The translations under genes were made by a program, and so were the position numbers. From contig NZ_SUTK01000003.1 of the NCBI RefSeq assembly GCF_015062905.1, positions 1 to 64,000 of the forward strand: a stretch of DNA of 64,000 nucleotides. Reading direction: 5' to 3'. Below the pieces are notes generated by a model. The model saw only the letters and a list, made by a program, of their open reading frames with translations, searched no databases and was not told the DNA's origin. This stretch comes from Methanobrevibacter thaueri (GTDB lineage: Archaea > Methanobacteriota > Methanobacteria > Methanobacteriales > Methanobacteriaceae). This document shows positions 1 through 8,636 of this stretch, one piece after another (position 1 is the first letter of the stretch; every line of letters starts with the position of its first letter).

Positions 1-98
1 TCATGCCGGCGGATTTCAAGTATAGCGGATATAAGAAAACCAGCATGATCATTAAGAAAAGCGCCAAAAAGGCAAAGCCTTTTTCTCTAAAATTATGA
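1..98 (+). CDS. C-terminal end of an unidentified protein (5' truncated by window)
   Basis: An open frame enters from the left edge and stops at TGA 96-98. The visible tail is basic (ending KKAKPFSLKL) and too short to assign to a family. Coding is supported only by the open frame and by the terminator-like hairpin that follows directly. It might instead be non-coding sequence. Confidence 0.4.
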   Translation, partial: MPADFKYSGYKKTSMIIKKSAKKAKPFSLKL

Positions 99-137
99 TG
101 TAATTAATATTACATTATTTTTTTTTTATTTTTTTGG
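99..137 (+). terminator. Hairpin plus T-tract terminator
   Basis: A perfect 6-bp stem (TGTAAT/ATTACA, 99-104 and 109-114) with a TAAT loop starts directly after the stop codon at 96-98. A long T-rich run follows (115-137). This separates the truncated gene on the left from the L40e transcription unit. Confidence 0.6.
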
Positions 138-200
138 TTGTTATTTCAATATTTTCAAAAAATCCATTTTTTCCTTAATTTAACTCATTTTAACTAAACC

Positions 201-208
201 TTTAAATA
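201..208 (+). promoter_or_regulatory. Archaeal TATA box for the L40e unit
   Basis: TTTAAATA at 201-208 is preceded by a purine-containing BRE-like stretch (CTAAACC). The predicted transcription start is about 25 nt downstream, which gives a leader of roughly 70 nt before the AAGGAGG ribosome-binding site at about 283-290. Confidence 0.5.
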
Positions 209-298
209 CTATTAAATCAAAATAATTAATTAATAGTTATGTATAGCATAACAATTTAGTTTTATTCAATTTTCACGATTATTAAGGAGGAGTTATTA

Positions 299-445
299 AT
301 GGCAAGATTTGAAGAAGCAGAAAACAGAATGTTCAATGTTAAAATCTGCTTAAAATGTAATGCTCGTAACCCTGCTGGTGCTACAACCTGTAGAAAATGC
401 GGTTACAAAGGTTTAAGATTCAAAGCAAAAGAACAAAGAGGATAA
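299..445 (+). CDS. rpl40e: 50S ribosomal protein L40e
   Basis: This is a 48-residue zinc-ribbon protein with two CxxC-type pairs (CLKC at about residues 17-20 and CRKC at about 33-36) in a strongly basic chain. The length and cysteine spacing match archaeal L40e, a small subunit-interface protein of the large ribosomal subunit that lacks the N-terminal ubiquitin present in eukaryotes. A canonical AAGGAGG lies 8-9 nt before the ATG, consistent with high expression. GGGP synthase follows after a T-rich spacer. The gene is shorter than most ORF cut-offs and is easily missed. Confidence 0.93.
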   Translation: MARFEEAENRMFNVKICLKCNARNPAGATTCRKCGYKGLRFKAKEQRG

Positions 446-524
446 ACATATTCTCTTTTATTTTTACTATTTTTTTCTAAAACATTAAATATTATTTTAT
501 ACAAAACTATTTTTAGGTATTCTT

Positions 525-1277
525 ATGAAAGACGTTGAAAATTACATTAGAGATATTTTGAAAACAAGAAAACTTCATTTTACTTTAATCGATCCTGACG
601 AACAGACACCTGAGGAAGCTTTGGATATCGCTACTCAAGCTATTGAAGGCGGAAGTGATGGAATCATGATTGGAGGCTCCACTGTAAATGGGGATGATGT
701 GGACAACACCTGTAAAATACTGTCCGAAAACATTGCAGTTCCGATAATCATTTTCCCTGGAAATACAAGCAGTGTGAGCAGTTATGCTGATGCAATTTTT
801 TACATGAGTTTTGTTAACTCCAGAAATCCTTATTGGATTAACGGTGCTCAGGCATTGGCCGCACCTGCCGTGAAGGCTTCCGGAATGGAAATATTGCCTA
901 TGCATTATATGGTTATTTCTCCTGGAGGTACTGTCGGTTGGGTTGGAGACGCCAATCTCGTACCCAGAAACAAGCCGAAGATACCTGCAGTATATGCGAT
1001 GTCGGCCGAACTTTACGGTATCAAGTTCTTCTATCTTGAGGCTGGTTCAGGCGCACAGGAACCGGTTCCTGCTGAAATGGTTGCATATTCCAAAAAGGCA
1101 GCTCCTAAAAACATTTTAGTTGTTGGAGGAGGAATCCGTGACGGCAAGGCAGCTTATATGGCAGCAAAGGCTGGTGGAGATATTATCGTTACCGGTACTG
1201 TTGTAGAAGAAGTTGACGATGTCAAATCCAAAATTCAAGAAATTACCGGAGCCATCCTAAAGGCTTCAAAAGAGTAG
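525..1277 (+). CDS. Geranylgeranylglyceryl phosphate synthase (GGGPS, PcrB family)
   Basis: This cytosolic enzyme makes the first ether bond of archaeal membrane lipids, joining geranylgeranyl diphosphate to sn-glycerol-1-phosphate. The 250-residue protein is a TIM barrel of the usual family length. Visible landmarks are the substrate-binding TLIDPDE near residue 20, the GGS/GNTSS phosphate-binding region, YLEAGSGA near 170 and the terminal phosphate loop VGGGIRDG near 202 followed by IVTGT. The ATG at 525 is used, with TATA-like sequence in the 80-nt spacer after L40e. A T-rich stretch after the stop probably ends the transcript before the nurA-herA promoter. Confidence 0.93.
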   Translation: MKDVENYIRDILKTRKLHFTLIDPDEQTPEEALDIATQAIEGGSDGIMIGGSTVNGDDVDNTCKILSENIAVPIIIFPGNTSSVSSYADAIFYMSFVNSRNPYWINGAQALAAPAVKASGMEILPMHYMVISPGGTVGWVGDANLVPRNKPKIPAVYAMSAELYGIKFFYLEAGSGAQEPVPAEMVAYSKKAAPKNILVVGGGIRDGKAAYMAAKAGGDIIVTGTVVEEVDDVKSKIQEITGAILKASKE

Positions 1278-1310
1278 TCCCATACTGCTCTTTCCAAACT
1301 TTTTTTCTTT

Positions 1311-1332
1311 GATTAGTTTTCAAATGCTCTCT
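1311..1332 (+). promoter_or_regulatory. Shared DNA-repair upstream motif, copy 1 (nurA-herA)
   Basis: G followed by ATTAGTTTTCAAATGCTCTC and T. The copy lies 7 bp upstream of the TATA box TTTAAATA (1340-1347), directly ahead of nurA-herA. It is identical over 22 bp to the copy before mre11-rad50 and differs by one base from the copy before the YprA/MrfA-like helicase. A location just upstream of BRE/TATA fits an activator site, although a repressor is not excluded. Confidence 0.75.
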
Positions 1333-1379
1333 CATTTGATTTAAATAATTTAATGATTATAATTAATGATTGTGATATT

Positions 1380-2453
1380 ATGTTAAATTCATTGTATGAA
1401 AAAGCCATCGCCAAAAGAGGATTTAATTTCGATATCGAACCTACGGCAGATATTGAATCTCAACTTGAACATAAATGGTTTGACAGGACAATCGGCGAAA
1501 GCAAGGCAGACTTTTCAATTGCTGCTGGTGATGGAAGCTTTAACAAGAAGAAGTTCCTAACCACTAATTTCTGCGCTGTTGGTGCCGAATCCATAATCTA
1601 TGATGGGGAGATTAAAAAAATCGACGATTCTGACATTTTTGACATTCCTCATGTGTCATTTCTAGACGAGCTTTTAAGCAATTACATGGCCATATATGAA
1701 CTTAAATGCGCGTTGAGGACACTCAGAGATTATGATGTTGACTATTACATGTTTGACGGGTCAGTTCTTGGGGACTTGCAGAACGCTTTTCCAAGAGGTG
1801 CGAAGATGCCGTCAAAACTTAAGGAAAACCTTGACGATTCGCTTCTCAAGGAGTTTCAGTCAAGGCTTGGGGTAAGGCATTATGGATTGCTGTTTCCTGA
1901 TATTAGGGATAGTTTCAAGTTGATGGAGATGCCTAAAAGTGAGGATTCGAATATCTTGAATGAGACAAATCTGCATCTAGCCTCCGTTGAAAAGATCATT
2001 GTCTTATATGAGATTCTGCAGTTCAGAAAAAAGATAATTTCAATCTCAAAAACATCATCGGGCAATGACCTCTTCCATTGGAACATTCCGGACATTGCAT
2101 TTCTTGACAAGTTCACCAAAAAGCAGGGAATGACATTCATAAAGTACAGAAAGGTTCATGATAATGCCGCCTTTCCGTATTTCAACGACTTCTTCAAGAG
2201 TCTGATATTCACAGTATTTTATGTCCGCCTGCAAGACAACAAGAATGTCTTGAAGGTTGAACTGCCATACCGGGCAACAAAGGAAGATGTTTTTGAGATA
2301 ATAAGGAAAATTAATGTGATGTCGGTTCAGGGCTATCCTTACCTTTTGAACAAGGCACATAATGATGTGGTGATAACCGACAGGAACATGAAGGAATTAA
2401 TGAAAATAGCTAAGATTTATGAGACAACAAACAGGGAAGTGATGTCATGGTAG
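1380..2453 (+). CDS. nurA: NurA 5'-3' nuclease
   Basis: NurA is the single- and double-strand DNA nuclease that works with the HerA translocase in archaeal end resection. An acidic DGS motif (residues 51-53 from this start) and a second FDGSVLGD motif at about residue 120 match the two metal-binding aspartate regions of the PIWI-like NurA fold. The ATG at 1380 is chosen because GTGAT lies just ahead of it. The longer frame starting at 1353 would begin upstream of the transcription start predicted from the TATA box at 1340-1347. The 3' end overlaps herA by 7 nt, so the two are translationally coupled. The upstream repair motif is at 1311-1332. Confidence 0.9.
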   Translation: MLNSLYEKAIAKRGFNFDIEPTADIESQLEHKWFDRTIGESKADFSIAAGDGSFNKKKFLTTNFCAVGAESIIYDGEIKKIDDSDIFDIPHVSFLDELLSNYMAIYELKCALRTLRDYDVDYYMFDGSVLGDLQNAFPRGAKMPSKLKENLDDSLLKEFQSRLGVRHYGLLFPDIRDSFKLMEMPKSEDSNILNETNLHLASVEKIIVLYEILQFRKKIISISKTSSGNDLFHWNIPDIAFLDKFTKKQGMTFIKYRKVHDNAAFPYFNDFFKSLIFTVFYVRLQDNKNVLKVELPYRATKEDVFEIIRKINVMSVQGYPYLLNKAHNDVVITDRNMKELMKIAKIYETTNREVMSW

Positions 2454-3949
2454 TAGGAATCTGCGTAGGAGAAACTAATTTAAACGAAGTAACATTCATT
2501 TCAGATAAGATGCCACAGGTTGGCCAATATGTGACAATAGAATATGATGACAAAAAGGTATTGGGAATGGTAGAAAATCTTGTGAGAGGCAATGATGCCC
2601 TCAACGTTGACATCAATGACTTCAAGGCAATCCAAAAAATCTCCAAAATAGGCGTTGAGGACAACTACATCAGGGGAAAGGTCAAAATACTCGGAGATGT
2701 CAACGACAATCTAAAGCTGCCGAGAACACCTGTACTGCCTGGAACCGAAATTCATCATGCCGATGCGGAGATGCTTAATGAGATATTTAAGGTTAAAAAT
2801 CCTATAAAGCTTGGAACACTTGTCAATCAGGGTGAAGTAGACGTCAATGTCGATGCAAATCCAATACTTTCAAGACACCTGGCGATACTTGCGATGACCG
2901 GTGCGGGCAAGTCAAACACTGTATCTGTATTGATTGACCAATTGCTGTCATATCATGTTCCCGTATTCGTATTCGACATGCATGGCGAGTATAAGGGTGC
3001 GGAATTCCCGAACGGCAATGTCAATGTCATAAGGCCGAAAATCAATCCTAAATACATGTCATTCAATGAAATCAAGAAGCTAGTAAACATTCCAAGCAAC
3101 GGTTATATTCAGGAAAGGCACTTCAGAAGGGCCTTCAAGGAGGCCAAAAACAGAATTGAGGATGGAGTTGCCCATGAGAACAATTTCCTTAAATTGATGT
3201 ATGACATATTGGAGGCCGATTCGGAGGTAGAAGGCTCAGACAAGCAGATTGTGGATGTTATGAACAAAATCGACGATTCTATGGATAGGTATTCCAATCT
3301 ATTCGATCAATATGTTGGAAACATTCTGACCAGCATCAAGAAGGCACATGTCAATGTCCTTGACCTGAGCCAGGTTGACGAATCTGTTGCAAGTGTGCTT
3401 GTAAGCCATATTTTAAGGAACTCACTTCAAAGATCCAAAAGAGCTGCCCATAGTGGAAACAGGGATGAACTGCTTGAAAACTCAGTATTCTATATTCTCG
3501 AAGAGGCTCATATACTTGCACCAAACAAGAGAGACAGCGATTCCAAACGCTGGATTCAAAGGGTTGCAAGGGAAGGCCGTAAGTTTGGATTGGGATTGTG
3601 TTTAGTGAGCCAGTCACCGAAAACCGTTGACCATGATGCGCTGTCACAGATGAACAACATGATTATCCTTAGGCTTGTCGAACCTGAAGACCAAAGGCAT
3701 GTTCAGTCAGCAAGCGAAAGCCTGTCACAGGACCTTATTAACCAGTTGCCGTCCCTGAATGTCGGGGAGGCTATTGTTTTGGGTCTGATGACAAAAGTGC
3801 CGACTCTTGTAAAGATTGACAAATTCCAAGGTCGCAGCCATGGTGACGACATGGATATCATTTCATTCTTTAAGGATTCAGTGGAAAAGGAAGCCGAGGA
3901 AATCGAAAGGCAGGAAGATGAACTGATGGACATGGGGTATGATTACTAA
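2447..3949 (+). CDS. herA: HerA-type DNA translocase ATPase
   Basis: HerA is a hexameric FtsK/VirB4-like ATPase that pumps DNA through the NurA nuclease and supports Mre11-Rad50 end processing. The 500-residue chain has an N-terminal HAS-barrel region (about 1-95), Walker A TGAGKSN near residues 151-157, Walker B YILEEAH near 350 and a sensor/arginine-finger region with RWIQRVAREGRKFG. The length is typical. It overlaps nurA by 7 nt, and the next unit (mre11-rad50) has its own promoter in the 182-nt spacer. A T-rich stretch follows the stop. Confidence 0.95.
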   Translation: MVVGICVGETNLNEVTFISDKMPQVGQYVTIEYDDKKVLGMVENLVRGNDALNVDINDFKAIQKISKIGVEDNYIRGKVKILGDVNDNLKLPRTPVLPGTEIHHADAEMLNEIFKVKNPIKLGTLVNQGEVDVNVDANPILSRHLAILAMTGAGKSNTVSVLIDQLLSYHVPVFVFDMHGEYKGAEFPNGNVNVIRPKINPKYMSFNEIKKLVNIPSNGYIQERHFRRAFKEAKNRIEDGVAHENNFLKLMYDILEADSEVEGSDKQIVDVMNKIDDSMDRYSNLFDQYVGNILTSIKKAHVNVLDLSQVDESVASVLVSHILRNSLQRSKRAAHSGNRDELLENSVFYILEEAHILAPNKRDSDSKRWIQRVAREGRKFGLGLCLVSQSPKTVDHDALSQMNNMIILRLVEPEDQRHVQSASESLSQDLINQLPSLNVGEAIVLGLMTKVPTLVKIDKFQGRSHGDDMDIISFFKDSVEKEAEEIERQEDELMDMGYDY

Positions 3950-4008
3950 TCATACTCTTTTTTTACTTTTTTTCAAAATATTAATTTTTACACACTCAAA
4001 TCAATATT

Positions 4009-4030
4009 GATTAGTTTTCAAATGCTCTCT
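4009..4030 (+). promoter_or_regulatory. Shared DNA-repair upstream motif, copy 2 (mre11-rad50)
   Basis: This 22-bp copy is identical to the one before nurA-herA. It ends about 9 bp before a TATA-like ATTAAATA (4040-4047). A second TATA-like sequence (TTTAAATT near 4090) lies closer to the mre11 start, so two transcription starts are possible. Confidence 0.75.
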
Positions 4031-4131
4031 TGGCAAACTATTAAATATAAATTAGAATATACTATTAAACATTAAATGCTTGAAATAGTGTTTAAATTGG
4101 TTATATACATAAAACAAAAGTAGGTAATATA

Positions 4132-5373
4132 ATGAAATTTGCACATTTGGCAGACACTCATTTAGGTTACCGTCAATACGGATTGTTTGAACGGGAAAAG
4201 GACTTTTATGAAGTGTTTGATAAGGTTATTGATAAGATAATTGAAGAAAAAGTCGATTTTGTAATACATAGCGGTGACCTGTTTGAAACCGCAAGACCTT
4301 CACCTATGGCACTTTTAACCTTTCAAAAAGGTTTGCTAAAGCTGAAAGGTGCAGGAATCCCTATGTATGCAATAGCAGGAAATCATGATGTGGTAATGAG
4401 AAAAGGATCCATACCTCCTCATGTAATTTTTAAGAAATTGGGCCTTAAGGTCATAAGTACCATCAATCCCACATATATGCAGGGAGACATATTCATAGCG
4501 GGTCTTCCATACTATCCGGCTTCACACGGAAAGGCCTTGAAAAGCAAGTTGGCAGATCTGTCCAAAAAGGCGAATAGCCATGAAAAGTCAATTCTGGTTC
4601 TGCATCAGGGAATTGATAAGTATTTCAAATTTAATTATGAATTGGAAATTGGTGAAATCCCTGATAACTTTGATTACTATGCATTGGGGCATATCCACAA
4701 ATATGTCAATGACGCTTATGGAAAAGGCAGGCTTGTCTATCCTGGGTCTGGTGAAATCTGGAAAACATCAGAATTGCCGGACTATAAGAAAAACGGAAAG
4801 GGTTTCGTTGTAGTTGATTTTGACGGTTCAAAACCTGTTGTCAAAAGGGTAACTGTTGACATTCCCCGTGAATTCATTGAGAAAAACATTAACTATAATG
4901 ATTTGGAAGCAGGCATTGCAAGCATCAAGGAGGTTATCAAAGGGTTTGATAAAAAACCAATCCTAAAGATAACAATCAAGGATGTCGAATCGGATACCAG
5001 CAGAGTATATGAAATCATCAAGGAAGAGCTTGGAGATTTGGCTTTGATGATAAGGCCAACATTCATAATGGCCGGTGAGGAAATCGAGATAAGTGAAGTC
5101 GAATCTAAAAAGTTGGGTCCCGAACAACTGCTTGAAAGCCAACTTGAAGGATATGGCAACAGTGAAGTTACAACTCTTGCCATTGACCTGTACCATCTGC
5201 TTTCAAAAGAAAAGCTTGATGAGTCACAGGAGTTGATCAATCAGTACTTTGATGACCATTACACCAATAATGTAGATAATGATGAGTTTAAAACCGAGGA
5301 TTTAAATGTGATGCAGCGTCCGAAGGAAAAAGAGGATGTGCAGGCAACATTTGATAAGGAGGTTTCACAATGA
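4132..5373 (+). CDS. mre11: Mre11 DNA repair nuclease
   Basis: Mre11 is the Mn-dependent exo/endonuclease subunit of the Mre11-Rad50 complex that opens and resects double-strand breaks. All phosphoesterase motifs are present: ADTHLG (D8, H10), HSGDLFE near 47, GNHD near 84, HQGID near 163 and GHIHKY near 190. A capping domain follows, then an acidic, less conserved tail that would bind Rad50. The ATG at 4132 follows an AGGTAAT site. Its stop overlaps the rad50 start by 4 nt (ATGA), which couples translation. At 413 residues it is the usual archaeal size. Confidence 0.96.
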   Translation: MKFAHLADTHLGYRQYGLFEREKDFYEVFDKVIDKIIEEKVDFVIHSGDLFETARPSPMALLTFQKGLLKLKGAGIPMYAIAGNHDVVMRKGSIPPHVIFKKLGLKVISTINPTYMQGDIFIAGLPYYPASHGKALKSKLADLSKKANSHEKSILVLHQGIDKYFKFNYELEIGEIPDNFDYYALGHIHKYVNDAYGKGRLVYPGSGEIWKTSELPDYKKNGKGFVVVDFDGSKPVVKRVTVDIPREFIEKNINYNDLEAGIASIKEVIKGFDKKPILKITIKDVESDTSRVYEIIKEELGDLALMIRPTFIMAGEEIEISEVESKKLGPEQLLESQLEGYGNSEVTTLAIDLYHLLSKEKLDESQELINQYFDDHYTNNVDNDEFKTEDLNVMQRPKEKEDVQATFDKEVSQ

Positions 5374-8117
5374 TTTTCACAAGACTTAAAATGAACAATT
5401 TTAAATCACATGAACATACCGTGATTCAGTTCGATAAGGGAATTAGCGTCATCGTCGGTGAAAATGGTGCAGGTAAGTCAACAATCCTTGAAGCAATCAG
5501 TTTCGCTTTATTCAAACAGCACACAGGTAAGAAAATCGATGATTTGGTTAGGAATAATGCAAGTTCAATGTCTATCGAATTGGAATTCACATCCAATAAT
5601 AGGGACTACAAGATTGTTCGTGAAAAGAAATCCAGCCTGAAGTCATCCCTATTTAAAAGAGTCTCTTCTGAAGGGGGATACATGCACGTTTGCACAGGGG
5701 ACAAGGAAGTTTCCAATGAGATTCGCCAGATTCTTGACATCGATTCAGACCTGTTTTTGAATGCAATCTATATCCGACAGGGAGAAATTGCAGAATTGGT
5801 TGACAAGACTCCTGCTGAGAAAAAACAGTTAATCGGTAAATTATTGGGAATAGACTCTCTGGAAAAGGCATGGAAAAATCTATTGCCATTCATCACAGAT
5901 TATGAATCCCAACTTGCTGAACTAAGCGGAAAGTTATATAATTCCGAAGAACTGATGGAAAATTATCAGAAGAAAAAGGATGAACTTGAAAGCCTAAAGA
6001 ACAGAGGCCATGAGCTGGAAGAGCAAATTGCTGAAGTTGACGGATTGATTAATGAGATTTCTGAAAACAAGCGAAATATGGAACGTGAAAAGGAAATCTA
6101 TGAAACCCAATTAAACAATCTGGAAATGGAAGAAAAGACATTGGCCAAATTGGAAGATGAAAAACGTAGGATTCAGGAAGAACTGGATAAAATCCGTGAA
6201 GATGAAGAGGAAATCGACAGGTTGGAAAAATTCGTTTCCAAATTGGATGTTTATCTCGACTTTGAAAAATCCGTTACAAGCATCCAAAGGCTTAAGCAGG
6301 ATGAAGAGGAAATTGATGATAAACTTGATTCCATTGCTGAGCAAAAGGAAATACTTTCAAATAGCAAGGAAGGTTATGATAATTATCTTTCATCCGATGA
6401 GGAAATAAACAGGCTGTCCGATGAGAAGAACAATCTGGAAAAAGATCTGGCAACAATGGCCAAGCTTGAAAAGGATAAGAAGGAATTGCTGAAAAACATT
6501 GAAGATGAAAGAGATGACATCGACAAATTCTTTTCAAAATCCAAAGATAGATTGGATGATTATGGATTGGATCAGGACAAATTGGCTGAAATTGATGATT
6601 TCAGCCATCTTGAACAGGCCACCAATGAGTTCATTAATGAGACCTCAGATAAAATTGATGAATTGGGCAAGGAAATCATCACTAAAAATGAGGACATCGT
6701 TGTATACAGGCAGAACATTAAGGCATGCGAAAAGCCTTTAAATGACTTGGAAGGTATTGACAATAAATGTCCGGTTTGTCAATCTGACATCAGCTCCTAT
6801 AAGAAGAAAGAATTGACAAAGCATTATACTGATGAAATCAATGAGAACAAAAAGTTGATTGCCCAAAATGATGAAACTGTCCGCTTATTGACAGAAAACA
6901 AGAGCATTTTTGAAGAAAAGCTTCAAAATCTCACAGATTTGTCCAAAAGCATAATTGAGTATAAGCATAAGTTTGAGCATCTTCAGCATGAGCTCATCAG
7001 ATTGAATAAGATGGATGAGGACCTTGAATCTAAAGAATTCATCAGCAATAAGCTTGGTGAGCTTATATTATTCATAGCAACTAAAAAAGAGGAACGCGAA
7101 TCATTCAAACAGGAACATGATTCATATATTCAATCCAAGGGAGCATTGGAAGTTTTAGGCGATGAAACCGAAATCCAATATAAGTTGAAGCAGGTTCAAA
7201 ATGAGATTGACAATCATGTAACCAACATCAAGTTGGCCATAAGTCAGGATCCTCATTTGAGTGGGGACATCGGACCTAATGAGCTAAAAAGTCGTATTGA
7301 AGATTTAAAACGTAAAAATGATGTATACCATCAATTGAAAGGTTTTGTCCAAAACAAAAATTCTTTCATGACTCAATTGGACTCTATTAAGGAGGACATT
7401 GGGGTTTCAATTAATCAGAAAGATATCATTCAGAACAAGATTGATGCATCATTGTATGATGAGGAAAGGTATGAGCAACTGCTATATAACTTTGAACGCT
7501 ATGAAAGAAGGAAAAACACTTTCAATGAGGAGCTTTTCGAGATTAAGGGAAGGGCCAAGGAGTCAATTGTAAGTCTTCAGGATTTGACCGACAAAATCAA
7601 GATGGCCAATCAATTCAAGCAGGAATATAACAACATTGATGAGTATATTGGTATTCTAAAACATATTCGTGAGTTGTACAGTCGTGGAGGTATCCAGAAG
7701 GATTTAAGGAATATCTCACGCCCTGCCATACAAAAGCACACAAAGGAATTCTTCAAGGAGTTCAATTTCAACTACTCTGATTTGACTATTGATGATGAAT
7801 ATGAAGTGACAGTCTATGGTCCTGAAGGGGAATCATCAATGAGCATGGTCAGTGGTGGTGAAAAGATTGCCATTGCACTTGCATTGAGATTAGGTATTAC
7901 TCAGGCAATGGCTAATGGTGAATTGGATACTATCCTATTGGATGAGCCTACCATTCATTTGGATGCTTCAAGGAGACATGAACTGATTAATCTGTTAAAG
8001 GAAATGTCTTCACTTCCTCAAATGATTATTGTAACTCATGAGGCTCAACTTGAAAATGCTGCTGATAATTTGATAAAGGTCGAAAAGGAAAATGGTATTT
8101 CAAAAGTAATAATGTAG
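5370..8117 (+). CDS. rad50: Rad50 SMC-like ATPase
   Basis: Rad50 is the ATPase partner of Mre11 that bridges DNA ends. Walker A GENGAGKST occupies residues 30-38. Two long charged coiled-coil arms meet at the zinc hook CPVC (C467 and C470). The ABC signature SGGEK and Walker B ILLDEPT followed by HLDA lie near the C-terminus. At 915 residues it has a normal arm length, and no intein or frameshift is seen. It is co-transcribed with mre11 by a 4-nt overlap. A T-rich run follows the stop, then the convergent TIR-like gene. Confidence 0.96.
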   Translation: MIFTRLKMNNFKSHEHTVIQFDKGISVIVGENGAGKSTILEAISFALFKQHTGKKIDDLVRNNASSMSIELEFTSNNRDYKIVREKKSSLKSSLFKRVSSEGGYMHVCTGDKEVSNEIRQILDIDSDLFLNAIYIRQGEIAELVDKTPAEKKQLIGKLLGIDSLEKAWKNLLPFITDYESQLAELSGKLYNSEELMENYQKKKDELESLKNRGHELEEQIAEVDGLINEISENKRNMEREKEIYETQLNNLEMEEKTLAKLEDEKRRIQEELDKIREDEEEIDRLEKFVSKLDVYLDFEKSVTSIQRLKQDEEEIDDKLDSIAEQKEILSNSKEGYDNYLSSDEEINRLSDEKNNLEKDLATMAKLEKDKKELLKNIEDERDDIDKFFSKSKDRLDDYGLDQDKLAEIDDFSHLEQATNEFINETSDKIDELGKEIITKNEDIVVYRQNIKACEKPLNDLEGIDNKCPVCQSDISSYKKKELTKHYTDEINENKKLIAQNDETVRLLTENKSIFEEKLQNLTDLSKSIIEYKHKFEHLQHELIRLNKMDEDLESKEFISNKLGELILFIATKKEERESFKQEHDSYIQSKGALEVLGDETEIQYKLKQVQNEIDNHVTNIKLAISQDPHLSGDIGPNELKSRIEDLKRKNDVYHQLKGFVQNKNSFMTQLDSIKEDIGVSINQKDIIQNKIDASLYDEERYEQLLYNFERYERRKNTFNEELFEIKGRAKESIVSLQDLTDKIKMANQFKQEYNNIDEYIGILKHIRELYSRGGIQKDLRNISRPAIQKHTKEFFKEFNFNYSDLTIDDEYEVTVYGPEGESSMSMVSGGEKIAIALALRLGITQAMANGELDTILLDEPTIHLDASRRHELINLLKEMSSLPQMIIVTHEAQLENAADNLIKVEKENGISKVIM

Positions 8118-8142
8118 TCACATTATTACCTTCTCTTTTTTT

Positions 8143-8538
8143 TTAAATGGTTTGTGGCGCGTCTTTAATTGAATCTAGGATGCAGTTGGCATTCCATCCG
8201 ACGATGGTTGCTGCACGTTCTTCCAGTATTTCAGGAACTTCTTCAAGTCCGTATGGTCTTACAAGAACGATAGGTATGTTGTATTTTTCACTGGCATCCA
8301 GCAGGTCGTGGAACAGTTCCTTGTTGTCATTGTAGAGGCCAGCCAACATGATGATCCTGTCAACCTTGTTATAGAATTCTTCGCTTGCGGTAGCATATGC
8401 TCCTGAAATTGATTCTTTCCATCTGAAATCAACTTTTGAGTATAATTTTTCTGTAAATTGGCCATATTCGTTATTCTTGTCAAAACCGTTGGTAATTATT
8501 AAATTGTAAATTTTGTCATCCCGTTCATCTTCAAACAT
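8143..8538 (-). CDS. TIR-like (MTH538 / DUF1863, ThsB-type fold) protein
   Basis: This 131-residue single-domain protein has the alternating beta/alpha pattern of the MTH538 TIR-like family: an N-terminal NLIITNGFD strand, DRIIMLAGLYND, a helix EKYNIPIVLVRPYG and the C-terminal TIVGWNANCI-DSI signature. Members of this superfamily include nucleotide-modifying TIR/ThsB defence proteins and flavodoxin-like proteins of unknown role. I recall the family's founder, MTH538, as also lying next to rad50 in Methanothermobacter. The ATG at 8538 is chosen because AAGGTGA precedes it; the GTG at 8547 lies inside that site. The gene is convergent with rad50, so not in its operon. At the position usually held by the catalytic Glu of active TIRs (in a W..E..A-type helix) the sequence reads HDLLDAS, so NADase activity is doubtful. 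Confidence 0.65.
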   Translation of the reverse strand: MFEDERDDKIYNLIITNGFDKNNEYGQFTEKLYSKVDFRWKESISGAYATASEEFYNKVDRIIMLAGLYNDNKELFHDLLDASEKYNIPIVLVRPYGLEEVPEILEERAATIVGWNANCILDSIKDAPQTI

Positions 8539-8636
8539 ATCTTTCACCTTGCTTTAATTTTTAATATTATAGTATAAAAATATTTATTAATTTTAAAATT
8601 TAAGATTATATTAGAATTTCAAAGGAATTATTTTAC

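Noticed and set aside
1353..1379. Upstream start codon for nurA at 1353
   Set aside because: It would precede the transcription start predicted from the TATA box at 1340-1347, while ATG 1380 has a GTGAT site directly before it.
4070..4090. Another copy of the repair motif near ATTAAATGCTTGAAA before mre11
   Set aside because: Only a short AAATGCT core matches, and orientation and flanks differ, so it is likely chance in AT-rich DNA.
5370..8117. Intein or frameshift in rad50
   Set aside because: The protein is continuous from Walker A through the CPVC hook to Walker B with normal arm lengths.
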